Source of the DNA: VXYL01 sp963422285
Lineage (GTDB): Bacteria; Pseudomonadota; Gammaproteobacteria; Pseudomonadales; Azotimanducaceae
Length of the DNA stretch: 64,000 nucleotides
Assembly: GCA_963422285.2 (NCBI GenBank)
Contig: OY729419.2
Location: 434,001-498,000 of the forward strand
Direction of reading: 5' to 3'
Within the stretch, counting starts at the first letter, position 1. Each line of letters starts with the position of its first letter. Of this stretch, positions 8,687-17,949 are shown piece after piece. The notes under the pieces were generated by a model. That model saw nothing but the letters and a program-made list of their open reading frames with translations. It searched no databases and had not been told where the DNA came from. Position numbers and translations under genes: made by a program.

Positions 8687-9903
8687 GCCGCCCGGGGCTG
8701 CTCGCCGGCGTGCGCGTGGTGGATCTGTCCATGGGCTGGGCGGGGCCGCTCGCCGCCCGCCACCTGGCCGACATGGGCGCCGACGTCGTCAAGGTGGAGG
8801 GCTGCATGCGCTTCGACTGGTGGCGCGGCTGGGAGGCCACCCAGGAATGGATCGACGACGGCGGCGCGGAAAAGAACCCGGCGTTCAACACCGTCAACCG
8901 CAACAAGCGCGACCTCACCCTGGACCTGTCCACTGCCGTCGGCAGCGACCTGCTGAAACGCCTGGTCGCCAACGCCGACATCGTGGTGGAGAACTACTCG
9001 GCCGGAGTGCTGCCGAAGCTGGGGCTGGACTATCCCGCGCTTGCCGCCGTCAACCCGGCCTTGGTGATGATCTCCATGCCGGCGTTCGGCACCACCGGAC
9101 CGTGGCGCGGCTACCGCGCCTACGGCTCCACCGTGGAGCAGGCATCCGGCCTGCCCCATCTGTCCGGCGAAGCCGATTTCCCGCCCACCATGGTGCATGT
9201 GGCCTTGGGCGATTCCGTGGGCGGGCTGAACGGCGCCGCAGCGCTGCTGACGGCGCTGCGCGCCAAGCGTCGCACCGGGCGCGGCCAGCATCTGGATCTG
9301 TCCCAGTCCGAATGCCTTTTCCCGCTGGGCATCCAGGGCATTCTCGCCCAGTCGGTCACGGGCGAGGCGCCGCCGCGGCTCGGCAACCGCTCGGCGCGAC
9401 ATGCGCCTCATGGCATCTATCCGTGCGCGGGAGACGACGAGTGGATCGCCATCCAGGTGCGCGACGAAGACCAATGGCGGGCCCTGGCGGAGTTTGCCGG
9501 CATCAGCGGCTTCGGCGATCTTGCCGACCGCCTGGACCGGGTGGACGAACTCGACCGCGCCGTGGCGGCATTCGCCGCCGAGCGGGTGGCCGAAATGCTG
9601 ATGGCCGATTTGCAGGCCATCGGCGTATGCGCCGGCCATGTCGCCAGCAGCACCGAGCTGGCCACCGATCCGCATCTCGCCGAGCGCGGCTATTGGAAGT
9701 TCATGGAACGCGCCCATGTCGGCGTCCTGCCCCATCCCGCGCCGCCGTACCGGGTTGGCGACGAACCGTTCGACATCGACTCGCCGGCACCCACCTTGGG
9801 CCAGCACAACCGCGAGGTGCTGGCGGAGTTGCTGCATCTCAGCGACGCCGAGATCCGGCATCTCGAACGCCAAGGCGTCATCGGCACCAAGCCGCGGCTA
9901 TGA
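8683..9903 (+). CDS. Class III CoA-transferase (CaiB/BaiF family), gene 2
   Basis: 406 residues; the ATG overlaps the preceding stop as ATGA. Full-length family member: VRVVDLSMGWAGPLAARHLADMGADVVKVEG, NRNKRDLTLDL, and the active-site region VALGDSVGGLNGAAALL with an aspartate at the expected position, followed by the GRGQHLDLSQSE substrate-side motif. It is therefore the likely catalytically competent member of the operon. It overlaps the next gene by 4 bp. Confidence 0.85.
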   Translation: MSRPGLLAGVRVVDLSMGWAGPLAARHLADMGADVVKVEGCMRFDWWRGWEATQEWIDDGGAEKNPAFNTVNRNKRDLTLDLSTAVGSDLLKRLVANADIVVENYSAGVLPKLGLDYPALAAVNPALVMISMPAFGTTGPWRGYRAYGSTVEQASGLPHLSGEADFPPTMVHVALGDSVGGLNGAAALLTALRAKRRTGRGQHLDLSQSECLFPLGIQGILAQSVTGEAPPRLGNRSARHAPHGIYPCAGDDEWIAIQVRDEDQWRALAEFAGISGFGDLADRLDRVDELDRAVAAFAAERVAEMLMADLQAIGVCAGHVASSTELATDPHLAERGYWKFMERAHVGVLPHPAPPYRVGDEPFDIDSPAPTLGQHNREVLAELLHLSDAEIRHLERQGVIGTKPRL

Positions 9904-12224
9904 GCGCACCGCCGCCGCTGGCCGGCATTCGCGTCATCGATGCCAGTACCCGCTGGGGGGAACTGGCCGGGCGGGTGCTGGCGGAGTTGGGTGCCGAGGT
10001 GTTCAAGATCGAGCCGGCGGGCGGCGGCGACTCGCGTCGGCTGGGGCCCTTCGACGGCGAGGAGTCGCTGTATTGGGCCTGCGTCGGCGCCGGCAAGAAA
10101 AGCATGGTCGCGGAAATAGCCGCGGAAGATGCGACATCGTTCCTCGCCGATGCGGACGTGTTCATCGAATCCGGCCGCCGAGGCGACTTGACGACGGACT
10201 TTCCGCACTTGGTCCATGCCTCGGTAACGCCGTTCGGCATTAGCGGCCCCTTGGCGACCGCGCCGGCGGCGGAAGTGACCGTGGAAGCGGCTGGCGGTCT
10301 GGTGGGCTTGCAGGGCGATGGCGACCGTCTGCCGGTAGCCATGGGGGCGATGCCCCAGGCGGCGTTCCACGTCGGCATTCAAGCCGCGGCGGACATCCTG
10401 GTGGCTCTCTACGAACGGGAGCGCTCGGGGCGCGGCCAGCATCTCGACGTTTCCGCCCAAGCCTGCATCGTCTGGACTTTGATGAATGCCACCGGCTACC
10501 CCCCCAACACCGGCAACAATCCGCCCGGCACCAGCGAATTCCGCGGCCAGCTCTCCCCAGCCGCGGCAGCACAGCGATTGCGGCTGCCGGGCATCGAGCG
10601 CTGCCGGGACGGCCTGGTCCAGGTGCGGTTCCAGATGCGCTTCATCGGCGAGCGGACGTTCGACGCGCTGCTGCGCTGGGTGGAGGCGTCGGATGCCGCC
10701 GTGCCGGACGCTGTGCGCGGCCTGGATCTTACCCGCTGGATGGCGGCGCTTCGCGCCGAGGAGCTGGATCTGGACGCGACCCAGCAGGCCGCCGATCTGA
10801 TCGTCGCCCTGCTGGCCACCAAGACCAAGCAGGAAATCCAGGCGTATTCGGCCCAGCACGGCCTCACCCTGGCTGCCATTCATACCGTGCCCGATCTGCT
10901 GCACGACCCGCATCTCGCCGACCGCGATTTCTGGATCCGCAATGGGCGGCGAATCCACGCCGGGCCGTTCGCGCGGCTATCGCGCACCCCGCTGTCGCGC
11001 CGGCGCGAAGTACCGTCGCTGGGAACATCGGCACCGCCGCCAGCGCTTGGCCGACGGACGTTCGCCGCCAAGCGTCCGGCGGCGCCATTTGCCGATCTCA
11101 AGGTGGCAGACTTCAGCTGGGTGGGCGTCGGCCCCATGATCGGCAAGGCGCTGGCCGACCACGGCGCCACCGTGGTGCGCATCGAGTCGCCGGATCGCCT
11201 GGACCTGCTGCGCACCGCGCCGCCGTTCAAGGACGGCGAACCGGGTGCCGACCGCGCCCAGTTCATGGCCAACTTCAACACCTCCAAGCTGGGCATGACC
11301 GTGGATCTGAAGAACCCGCAAGGTCGCAAGCTGGCGAGAACAATGGCCGATTGGGCCGATGTGGTGCTGGAGAGCTACTCGCCCGGCACCATGGCCCGGT
11401 TCGGGCTCGATTGGAATACGCTGTCGTCGAATCGCTCCGATCTCGTGATGCTGTCCACTTCCATGCGCGGCCAGACCGGGCGCGAGCGCGGCTATTCGGG
11501 ATTCGGCGGCCAAGGTGCGGCCATCGCCGGCCTGTTCAATCTGGTGGGTTGGCCGGATCGCCCCCCGTCCGGTCCTTGGGGCGCCTATACCGACTTCATC
11601 ACTCCCCGCTACGGCGTCAGCGCCTTGGTGGCCGCCCTGCTGCATCGGCACCGCACCGGTCTCGGCCAGCACATCGATCTCGCCCAGATCGAATGCGGCA
11701 TCCGCTTCCTGGAACCGCTGATTCTGGACTACGCCGCCAACGGCAAAGTCGCCACCCGTCTCGGCCAAGGCTCGCCTGCCCTGGATCCCCATGGCGTCTT
11801 CCCATGCGCCGGCGAGCACCGCTACGTTGCCATCGGCGTGGAGACCGATGCCGAACGCACAGCCCTTGCCGCCGTTCTGAACGAGACATCGTTGGCCGAT
11901 TGGTGCTTGCAGCGCGACGCTTTCGACGCCGCTGCCGCCTTGCGCACCGGGGGCGTGCCCGCCTACGCCGTCATGCGCCCGAGCGATCTCTACCAGGACC
12001 CGCAACTTGCGCACCGGGAATTCTTCGTCACCCTGGACCACCCGGTGATGGGGCCGACGCCCTACGACGGCCCGGCGACCATCTTCTCCCGCACCCCCCA
12101 ACGACTGCGCTCGCCGGCGCCGTGCCTTGGCCAGCACAACAACACGGTGCTGCGGGAGCTGCTAGGAATGGAGGAGGCCGAGATCGAACGCCTGCGGACG
12201 GCGGGCGCCCTGGGCGGACGGTAG
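9900..12224 (+). CDS. Double-domain class III CoA-transferase, gene 3
   Basis: 774 residues, twice the family length. Two complete CaiB/BaiF domains lie in tandem. The first runs from IRVIDASTRWGELAGRVLAELGAEVFKIEP to about residue 375. The second starts at LKVADFSWVGVGPMIGKALADHGATVVRIESP and runs to the end. In the first domain the usual aspartate region reads VAMGAMPQAAFHVGI with no Asp; in the second it reads GAYTDFITPRYGVSAL with one. This pattern suggests one active and one structural half, as in a covalent heterodimer. Translation is coupled to gene 2 through ATGA. Family known; domain division of labour inferred. Confidence 0.8.
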   Translation: MSAPPPLAGIRVIDASTRWGELAGRVLAELGAEVFKIEPAGGGDSRRLGPFDGEESLYWACVGAGKKSMVAEIAAEDATSFLADADVFIESGRRGDLTTDFPHLVHASVTPFGISGPLATAPAAEVTVEAAGGLVGLQGDGDRLPVAMGAMPQAAFHVGIQAAADILVALYERERSGRGQHLDVSAQACIVWTLMNATGYPPNTGNNPPGTSEFRGQLSPAAAAQRLRLPGIERCRDGLVQVRFQMRFIGERTFDALLRWVEASDAAVPDAVRGLDLTRWMAALRAEELDLDATQQAADLIVALLATKTKQEIQAYSAQHGLTLAAIHTVPDLLHDPHLADRDFWIRNGRRIHAGPFARLSRTPLSRRREVPSLGTSAPPPALGRRTFAAKRPAAPFADLKVADFSWVGVGPMIGKALADHGATVVRIESPDRLDLLRTAPPFKDGEPGADRAQFMANFNTSKLGMTVDLKNPQGRKLARTMADWADVVLESYSPGTMARFGLDWNTLSSNRSDLVMLSTSMRGQTGRERGYSGFGGQGAAIAGLFNLVGWPDRPPSGPWGAYTDFITPRYGVSALVAALLHRHRTGLGQHIDLAQIECGIRFLEPLILDYAANGKVATRLGQGSPALDPHGVFPCAGEHRYVAIGVETDAERTALAAVLNETSLADWCLQRDAFDAAAALRTGGVPAYAVMRPSDLYQDPQLAHREFFVTLDHPVMGPTPYDGPATIFSRTPQRLRSPAPCLGQHNNTVLRELLGMEEAEIERLRTAGALGGR

Positions 12225-12586
12225 AACGGCCAAGGCGTCCGTTGGAGGCGGCGTCTGGCGGCGCGGCGCGCCCCAGCGTCAAGCACGAGCGGACCATATA
12301 GGCCAAGGCTTCCGTTGCGGCAGACTCGTTGCTCGTCGCATCCGTCACGACTCCTCTCATTTCGCATTGCCAGCCAAGGAGGCGGCTCTTCCGGCCCTGC
12401 TGTCTGTCTTCGGGGTTCGAGATCCAGGGTTGCAAGACACCATCGCAGCTGTCTCCGCACCGAGTTCAGGAGCGGAGAAGCGGCCGAGAGATGGGCAACG
12501 AAGGTCTGCCAGGCGTTCACGGGTTGCTGGACCAACTACGGAAAATCGTACTGATATCTGCCACTTTTCCGGTAAAATAGGCAGCC
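12225..12586 (+). other. Intergenic region, possible promoter before ATPase gene
   Basis: A 362-bp gap with no convincing reading frame. The last 45 bp turn AT-rich (CTGATATCTGCC, then TTTTCCGGTAAAATAGG). TAAAAT about 10 bases before the ATG at 12587 may be a -10 element of a nearly leaderless transcript. No terminator hairpin stands out after the CoA-transferase operon. Confidence 0.3.
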
Positions 12587-13735
12587 ATGTACACGAGATT
12601 ACTTCCCACGCCGACCCGGTCCATCCTGCTGTTGGGCCCACGCGGCACCGGCAAATCCACCTGGATACGGGGCCGGTTCCCCGACGCCGTCGTCTACGAT
12701 CTCCTCGACACCGGCGAGGCGCTGCGGCTGCACAAAGCGCCGCAGACGCTGTATCGCGAGCTGGCCGCCCATGCGCCCGGAGGTTGGGCAGTGGTGGACG
12801 AGGTGCAGAAGGTGCCGGCATTGCTCGACGAGGCGCATCGGCTCATCGAGTCCCGGGGCCTGCGCTTCGTGCTATCCGGTTCGAGCGCCCGCAAGCTGCG
12901 ACGCGGCGGCGTCAACCTGCTTGCCGGGCGGGCCGTGACGGTGTCGATGTTCCCGCTGGTGTCTGCCGAACTCGACTTCGTCTTCGATCCGAGGCGGGCG
13001 CTGCGGTTCGGCATGCTGCCTATGGCCGTGGCGGAGGACGATCCGCGCGAGTATTTGCGAACCTATACCGAGACCTATCTGGTGCAGGAGATCCAGGCGG
13101 AGGCGTTGGCGCGCAATCTCGGCGCCTTCGCAAGGTTTCTTGAAATTGCCGCCCGCCAGAACGCCCAGGTGACGAACGTGACCAACATCGCTCGCGATGC
13201 CGAAATCAACCGCCGCACCGTGCAGAGCCACTTCGAGATCCTCGACGACACTCTGCTCGGGTTCCGGTTGCCGCCGTGGAAGCTGAAGTCCGCCACCAAG
13301 CAGGTGCGGCAGAGCAAGTTCTACTTCTTCGACTGCGGCGTCGCCCGGGCACTTGCCGGCCGGCTGCCCTATCCACCTACTGCGGAAGAAACCGGGCCGC
13401 TTGCGGAAACCTACATCCTGGGCGAACTGCGGGCGTATCTCAGCTACACCACCCGCCACTACCGGCTGCACTTCTGGCGCAGCTACGACGGCGTGGAGGT
13501 GGACATGCTGTGCGAGACCGCGCACGGGTTCGTCGCCCTTGAAATCAAGGCGTCTTCGCGCTGGGAGCGACGCTTCAACCGCGGCCTGCATCGAGTGAGC
13601 GAGGACCTCGGCAAGGACAGAACGACCTGCTACGGCGTCTACTTCGGCGAACGCGCAGCGCTTTGGGACGATGTTCTGGTGCTGCCTGTGATGGACTTTC
13701 TGAAGCGGCTGTGGGCGGGAGAGATCATCGACTGA
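12587..13735 (+). CDS. DUF4143-type AAA ATPase
   Basis: 382 residues, intact. Walker A is LLGPRGTGKSTW (about residues 15-26) and Walker B is WAVVDEVQKVP. A sensor-like FVLSGSSARKLRR follows. A winged-helix/DUF4143 segment comes next (RDAEINRRTVQSHFEILDDTLLGFRL), and the C-terminal nuclease-like motif reads EVDMLCE...EIKAS. This resembles the restriction-endonuclease-like end of the family. Function of the family is not established; it is frequent near mobile DNA. It stands alone with gaps on both sides and is the working counterpart of the broken copy at 5956-7319. Confidence 0.8.
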   Translation: MYTRLLPTPTRSILLLGPRGTGKSTWIRGRFPDAVVYDLLDTGEALRLHKAPQTLYRELAAHAPGGWAVVDEVQKVPALLDEAHRLIESRGLRFVLSGSSARKLRRGGVNLLAGRAVTVSMFPLVSAELDFVFDPRRALRFGMLPMAVAEDDPREYLRTYTETYLVQEIQAEALARNLGAFARFLEIAARQNAQVTNVTNIARDAEINRRTVQSHFEILDDTLLGFRLPPWKLKSATKQVRQSKFYFFDCGVARALAGRLPYPPTAEETGPLAETYILGELRAYLSYTTRHYRLHFWRSYDGVEVDMLCETAHGFVALEIKASSRWERRFNRGLHRVSEDLGKDRTTCYGVYFGERAALWDDVLVLPVMDFLKRLWAGEIID

Positions 13736-13881
13736 GGAATACCTGCGGGCGGCTTGGCTTGACGGCAGCGGAGGTTGGCAGCGCTAGGCGCACACCGAGC
13801 CAAACAGGAAGACCCCAACGAGCATTTCGCTACGATCCCCGACGCTGCCCGCACGTCCGAAATGTCCCGAGCCCGGACAGA

Positions 13882-13912
13882 TTCCGCAAACCGCGGGATG
13901 CCGGTATAGAAT
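13882..13912 (+). promoter_or_regulatory. Possible sigma70 promoter for the sulfatase gene
   Basis: TTCCGC at 13882-13887 and TATAGA at 13905-13910 are 17 bp apart, about 100 bp before the sulfatase GTG. The -10 is good and the -35 weak. The call is by eye only. Confidence 0.25.
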
Positions 13913-14009
13913 CGTTCGACAACAGCCTCGGCAGGGTCGACGCGGCCCGACGCGCATCCTCGCCGGAGCGATCGCGCTCTGAACCAAATCCGCAGGGAGG
14001 GACGCCGCC

Positions 14010-15508
14010 GTGAAAGCCATCCTGGTGATGTACGACTCGCTGAACCGCCACATGCTGCCCAACTACGGCTGCGACTGGACTTTGGCGCCGAACTTTCGTC
14101 GCCTGGGGGAGCGAGCGGTGACGTTCGACAACCACTATGTCGGCTCCATGCCCTGCATGCCGGCGCGGCGGGAGATGCATACCGGCCGGCACAACTTCCT
14201 GCACCGCTCGTGGGGGCCGTTCGAGCCGTTCGACGACTCCACCTTCGCCATCCTCAAGGATAACGGCGTCTACGCGCACCTGGTGTCGGACCACTATCAC
14301 TACTGGGAGGACGGCGGCGCCACCTACCACCACCGCTACTCGAGCTGGGTGAACGTGCGCGGTCAAGAAGGCGACGCCTGGAAGGGCGAAGTGGCGGATC
14401 CGGACATCCCGGAGCACCTAGGCCGCATCAACCGCCAGGACTGGGTGAACCGCAAGTACATGCAGGAGGAGAAGCGCACTCCCCAAGCGCAGACCTTCGC
14501 CGCCGGGCTGGAGTTCCTAGACGCCAACCACGGCCAGGACAACTGGTATCTGCAGATCGAAACCTTCGACCCCCACGAGCCGTTCTTCACCCTCAAGCAG
14601 TGGAAGGATCGCTACAACTACGATTGGGGGAGCCCTCAGCCGGGGAGCGCGAGGGGGAATCCCTCGCAAAAAAGCCGCCCCCACTTCGACTGGCCGAAGT
14701 ACGAGCGCGTCACCGAGGATCCGGACGCGGTGGAGTACCTGCGCTACCAGTACGCCGCGCTGCTGACCCAGTGCGACCACTACCTGGGCACAGTGCTGGA
14801 CTTCATGGACGCCCACCATATGTGGCAGGACACCCTGCTGCTGGTGGTCACCGACCACGGCTTCCTGCTCGGCGAACACGACTGGTGGGGCAAGGCGCGA
14901 ATGCCCTGGTACAACGAAACGGCGCACATTCCTTTCTTCATCTGGGATCCTCGCGTGGGCGCTGCCGGCGCTAGACGGCGCAGCCTCACCACCACCATCG
15001 ACGTCGGCCCTACCGTGCTGGACTACTTCGGCATGCCGATCCCCCCGGATATGGATGGCAAGCCCTTGCGCGGCACGGTCGAGGACGACGCCAGGTACGC
15101 GACGCGGCCATCTACGGCATGTTCGGCGCCCATGTGAACATCACTGACGGGCGCTACGTCTACATGCGCGGCCCGGTGGCCGACAACGCGCCGCTGAACC
15201 ACTACACGCTGATGCCGACGCACATGCGCAGCCCGTTCTCCACCCGCGAGCTGGCCAACATGCAGTGGCACGAGCCGCTGCCGTTCACCAAGGGCTGCCC
15301 GGTGATGCGCATCCCGTCCGCCGGCCTGGGGCGCTTTGCGGAGACGTTCCAGACCCAGCTGTTCGACTTGGCCACGGACCCGGGGCAGACCAATCCCATT
15401 GCGGACGCCGAGGTCGAAGCGCGAATGACGGAGCGGTTGGAAGAGGCGCTACGGGAGCACTTGGCTCCGCCGGAGCAGTACCAGCGGCTGGGGCTGGCTC
15501 GGCCCTGA
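14010..15508 (+). pseudogene. Type I sulfatase, one frameshift near 15090
   Basis: Sulfatases hydrolyse sulfate esters using a formylglycine made from Cys in C-x-P-x-R. That motif is present as SMPCMPARREMHTGR (Cys about residue 49). The N-terminal metal motif MYDSLNRHML and the central VVTDHGFLLGEHDWWGK are also intact. The first frame (GTG 14010, GGGAGG ribosome site 9 bp upstream) ends at 15137. The family text continues in another frame from about 15090 (RDAAIYGMFGAHVN) to 15508 (LFDLATDPGQTNPI). One missing or extra base explains this. There is no signal peptide, so it would be cytoplasmic. Odd: an in-frame palindromic insertion at 14637-14680. Either a fresh pseudogene or one sequencing error. 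Confidence 0.8.
14637..14680 (+). repeat. Palindromic element inserted in frame, copy 2
   Basis: Reads GGAGCCCTCAGCCGGGG, then AGCGCGAGGGGG, AAT and CCCTCGC. It matches copy 1 (5317 to 5273, minus strand) with a handful of differences and keeps the same central hairpin. It lies between WKDRYNYDW and RPHFDWPKYE of the sulfatase and adds about 15 codons in a loop where related enzymes have none. Confidence 0.65.
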
Positions 15509-15537
15509 CCGCCGCCGCAACGGATCCGAGCAGGCCG

Positions 15538-15999
15538 ATGACTATGCGCTTCAAAGGCGTCATGCTGTTCTGCGAGAACATCCGAGAGCTGACGCGATTC
15601 TACGAAGAGGTGCTTGGGCTGCGCCGCGATCCGACCCAGAGCCTGCCCCCGCACCGGTTCGTCACGCTGCTCGACGATGCCGGCGAGACGGCGCTGAATC
15701 TGCACTCCGGCACCAAGCCGAACGGCGGCCGCGCCAAACTGATGTTCTCCGCAGACGCCATCGAACCGCTGTACCAGCGTCTGCGCAGCCGCGGCCGCCG
15801 GCCGCGCAAGCCCCGGCACATCCCGAACGGTACCATGACCTACGACTTCGCCGACGCCGAAGGCAATCGGATCCAGGTGTACGGGCCGTGGCGGCGGCCC
15901 GATGGTTCCCGATCGTCGGAGTCGTCGCTCGCAAGCGGCCTCGCAGAAAGCCCGGTAGACACCGCCGCAAGCAATCGTCTCCGCAGTGCCGTACAGTAG
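15538..15999 (+). CDS. VOC (glyoxalase/bleomycin-resistance) family protein
   Basis: 153 residues from ATG 15538 (ATG 15544 is also possible). A single VOC module: FKGVMLFCENIRELTRFYEEVLGLR, a middle strand with ALNLHSG, and the C-terminal strand YDFADAEGNRIQVYGPW with the metal-side Glu. Family members are small metalloenzymes or ligand binders, and no substrate can be named. The last 30 residues are Ser/Arg-rich and may be a read-through extension. It follows the broken sulfatase by 29 bp. Confidence 0.7.
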   Translation: MTMRFKGVMLFCENIRELTRFYEEVLGLRRDPTQSLPPHRFVTLLDDAGETALNLHSGTKPNGGRAKLMFSADAIEPLYQRLRSRGRRPRKPRHIPNGTMTYDFADAEGNRIQVYGPWRRPDGSRSSESSLASGLAESPVDTAASNRLRSAVQ

Positions 16000-16029
16000 A
16001 TCGGCCTTGCAGCAGCGGAAAGCCGGCGG

Positions 16030-16310
16030 ATGCGGCACGAGGTACTGATCGGCACCTACACCCGGCGCGGTGCCGAGGGCATCTATCGCGGCACCTTCGA
16101 CGACGAGATCGGCGCGTTCGAGACGCTGGAACTGGCTGTCGCCACGGACAATCCGGCCTTCCTGATTGCTCGCGGCGGTTGCGTCTACGCCGTCAACGAA
16201 CAGACCGAAGGCGGCCGTCTCGGCGTTCCGGCGACGGGGCGCAAGCCTTGCGCTGGTCGGTCGCTCGCAGGCCCAGTCCCCCGCCTTCCACGTCAAGCCC
16301 GCATCAGCGA
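16030..16310 (+). pseudogene. Lactonase (6-phosphogluconolactonase-like) N-terminal fragment
   Basis: Starts MRHEVLIGTYTRRGAEGIYRGTF, the first blade of the seven-bladed lactonase family, and goes on to NPAFLIARGGCVYAVNE. Near 16205 the family text switches frame to AVSAFRRRGASLALVGR and stops resembling the family after about 16300. Only about a quarter of a normal gene (330-360 residues) remains, so it is dead. Confidence 0.65.
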
Positions 16311-16369
16311 CGCCACCTGCCGCGCCTACAGGACAGCTCCATGGTGACGTCCATCATCCGCGCCATCTG

Positions 16370-16690
16370 CAAAGGAACCGTTGATGTTCGCCATCCGCCA
16401 TCTCCTCGGGTCACTGTGGTAGCGGCCTTGGATGCGCTGCTGGCAGCCATGCTCGGCATCATCGTGGTGCCGATTCTACTGCTGGGCCTGGGCTTCTCGT
16501 CGCCGCTGCGACGCGCCTTCCGGCGTACCCGGAACGCAACAGCCTGTTCACTTCGCAGATCCAGGAGAGCGTTCTCGGCGTACGCGCCATCGAGGCCGTG
16601 CGCAGCGAAGCCGCCCGATAGCGCTCCTTTACCGCGTTCGAGGCGGCGTTCCGTTCGCGGGTAACTGACGGTGCTCGGCTTCGGCTTCGC
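16370..16690 (+). pseudogene. Fragment of an ABC exporter membrane domain
   Basis: Hydrophobic text (LAAMLGIIVVPILLLGLGFSS) is followed, across frame changes, by NSLFTSQIQESVLGVRAIEAV and a charged helix (FTAFEAAFRSRV). This is the coupling-helix region of ABC-type exporters, where the Q-E-x-x-x-G-x-R-x-I pattern is common. No start, no ATPase domain and several stops: a remnant. Confidence 0.45.
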
Positions 16691-16738
16691 GGTTATGGAA
16701 CCTCAGCTCATTCAACGCGGCGACGGGGCGTAGCGGTC

Positions 16739-16876
16739 ATGCAATCGGTAGATACATTCGAAGCCGGGGAAGATGAACGCGCTTTCATGCGCGCCGTCGT
16801 GGCTGGCATAGCGGATATCGAAGAAGGCCGCGAGCTTTCGTTGGCGGATGTCAAATCCCGACTCGGCATCCTCTAG
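16739..16876 (+). CDS. Small antitoxin of a ParE-type module
   Basis: 45 residues, intact. Acidic N-terminal half (FEAGEDERAFMRAVVAGIADIEEG) and the C-terminal ELSLADVKSRLGIL typical of short antitoxins that pair with ParE/RelE toxins. The next gene, 5 bp downstream, is a ParE-type toxin broken by two lesions, so the antitoxin now has no working local partner. Antitoxins of this type bind the toxin and often repress their own promoter. Confidence 0.65.
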   Translation: MQSVDTFEAGEDERAFMRAVVAGIADIEEGRELSLADVKSRLGIL

Positions 16877-16881
16877 GCACA

Positions 16882-17172
16882 ATGGCGACGGTGATTCGTT
16901 TGCCGACTCCGCGGCAACCGATCTCGAAGAACTCCGGAATTGGTATTTCGGCAAGGGCGTACCCGAGATTGGTGCTCGACGGATCGACGAAATGATCCAG
17001 CGCATCGGCTATTTGGCGGATCACCCGGATATGGGGCGTGTGGTGCCGGAATTCTCGCTGGCGTCTCTCCGGGAACCGATCCACTCGCCGTTCAGGATCG
17101 TCTACCGGCGCGATCCCGGCCTAGTGCGTATCGTTAGGATATAGCACGGCGAACGTCGACTTCGACTGCCGG
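16882..17172 (+). pseudogene. ParE/RelE-type toxin, frameshift and nonsense mutation
   Basis: Starts at ATG 16882 as MATVIR. One base is missing near 16899, after which the family text continues in the next frame: FADSAATDLEELRNWYF, DHPDMGRVVPEF, PFRIVYRRD and VRIVRI. The stop TAG at 17142-17144 then sits where the family has Trp, followed by HGERRLRLP. ParE toxins poison gyrase and RelE toxins cut mRNA. This copy should be inactive. Confidence 0.75.
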
Positions 17173-17174
17173 AC

Positions 17175-17739
17175 GACACCAGCGATCCGACACCAAATGG
17201 ATTGGCATTCTCCTCGGATCGCTTCGGAACCTCGCCGGCTTCGACCATTGCGTTCTGTTCTCGGCTATTGCGCTGCCTTGGCGTCGACGAAGCTCGCGTC
17301 GGCCGTCCGCCCTTTCCGATCCCTGCGTCCCCGCTCGCCGAGCTGCGGATCGAAATCCAGAACCAGCGGACTCGTCGGCTCGGCCTTGGCCCGCCGCTCG
17401 CGCAACAGCCGGATAGTGTTGGCAGCCGGCGTTCGTTCTTCCGGATTCAAGCCCGGAAGCCGGCAAAGCGACAAAACGGTCGCGCGTTCGATGCGCCAGC
17501 TCGTCGTCGGACAGGTCGCGTGGATGTCGCGGGGCCAGAGCCTTGAACATCGTCGCGGCGCGGAAGGGCCTGCTCCCGGCATTGCTCTTGCGCGACCTTG
17601 CTCGGCTGTTGTTCAAGGCGCGGCGAAAGCCTTCCCGATCGGTCGGCTTCTGGAGCGCCGCCAGAGGATCACGCTCGTCCGGCTTGCGATGGCGCTCGTC
17701 GAAATCGAAGAAGCCGGCTTGCATTTCCGTCCATGCCAC
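17175..17739 (-). mobile_element. IS5-family transposase remnant
   Basis: Read leftward from GTG 17739: WTEMQAGFFDFDERHRKPDERDPL, then across frame changes MFKALAPRH, SDDELAHRTRDR, LCRLPGLNPEERTP, RLLRERRAKA, DASFVDA and PRQRNSRE. These are the successive N-terminal and early catalytic segments of IS5-group DDE transposases. Text is lost after about 17180, next to the dead toxin gene. Roughly half of the roughly 1-kb element is left, with at least three lesions. No terminal repeats were identified. Confidence 0.65.
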
Positions 17740-17949
17740 TGCTTCCGATCCAAGTTGACGTGTTCTGCCTTGGATCGGACATTTTAGAGGCGCCCATAAG
17801 TCACTAGCCGAGGATGTGTACGACCTGAAGTTGGGGATCGGCTAATCTTCGAGATTGAGAAGACCGCCTACTCGTTCCGCGTCAGCAACCGCAAACGCGA
17901 TGCCTTTCGGCTAGTACGGGTGTTGGCCGCCACTTAAGGAACCGCCTCC

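Noticed and set aside
14010..15508. Sulfatase frameshift as programmed recoding
   Set aside because: No slippery heptamer or stimulating structure is evident at about 15090. Neighbouring genes show many ordinary lesions.
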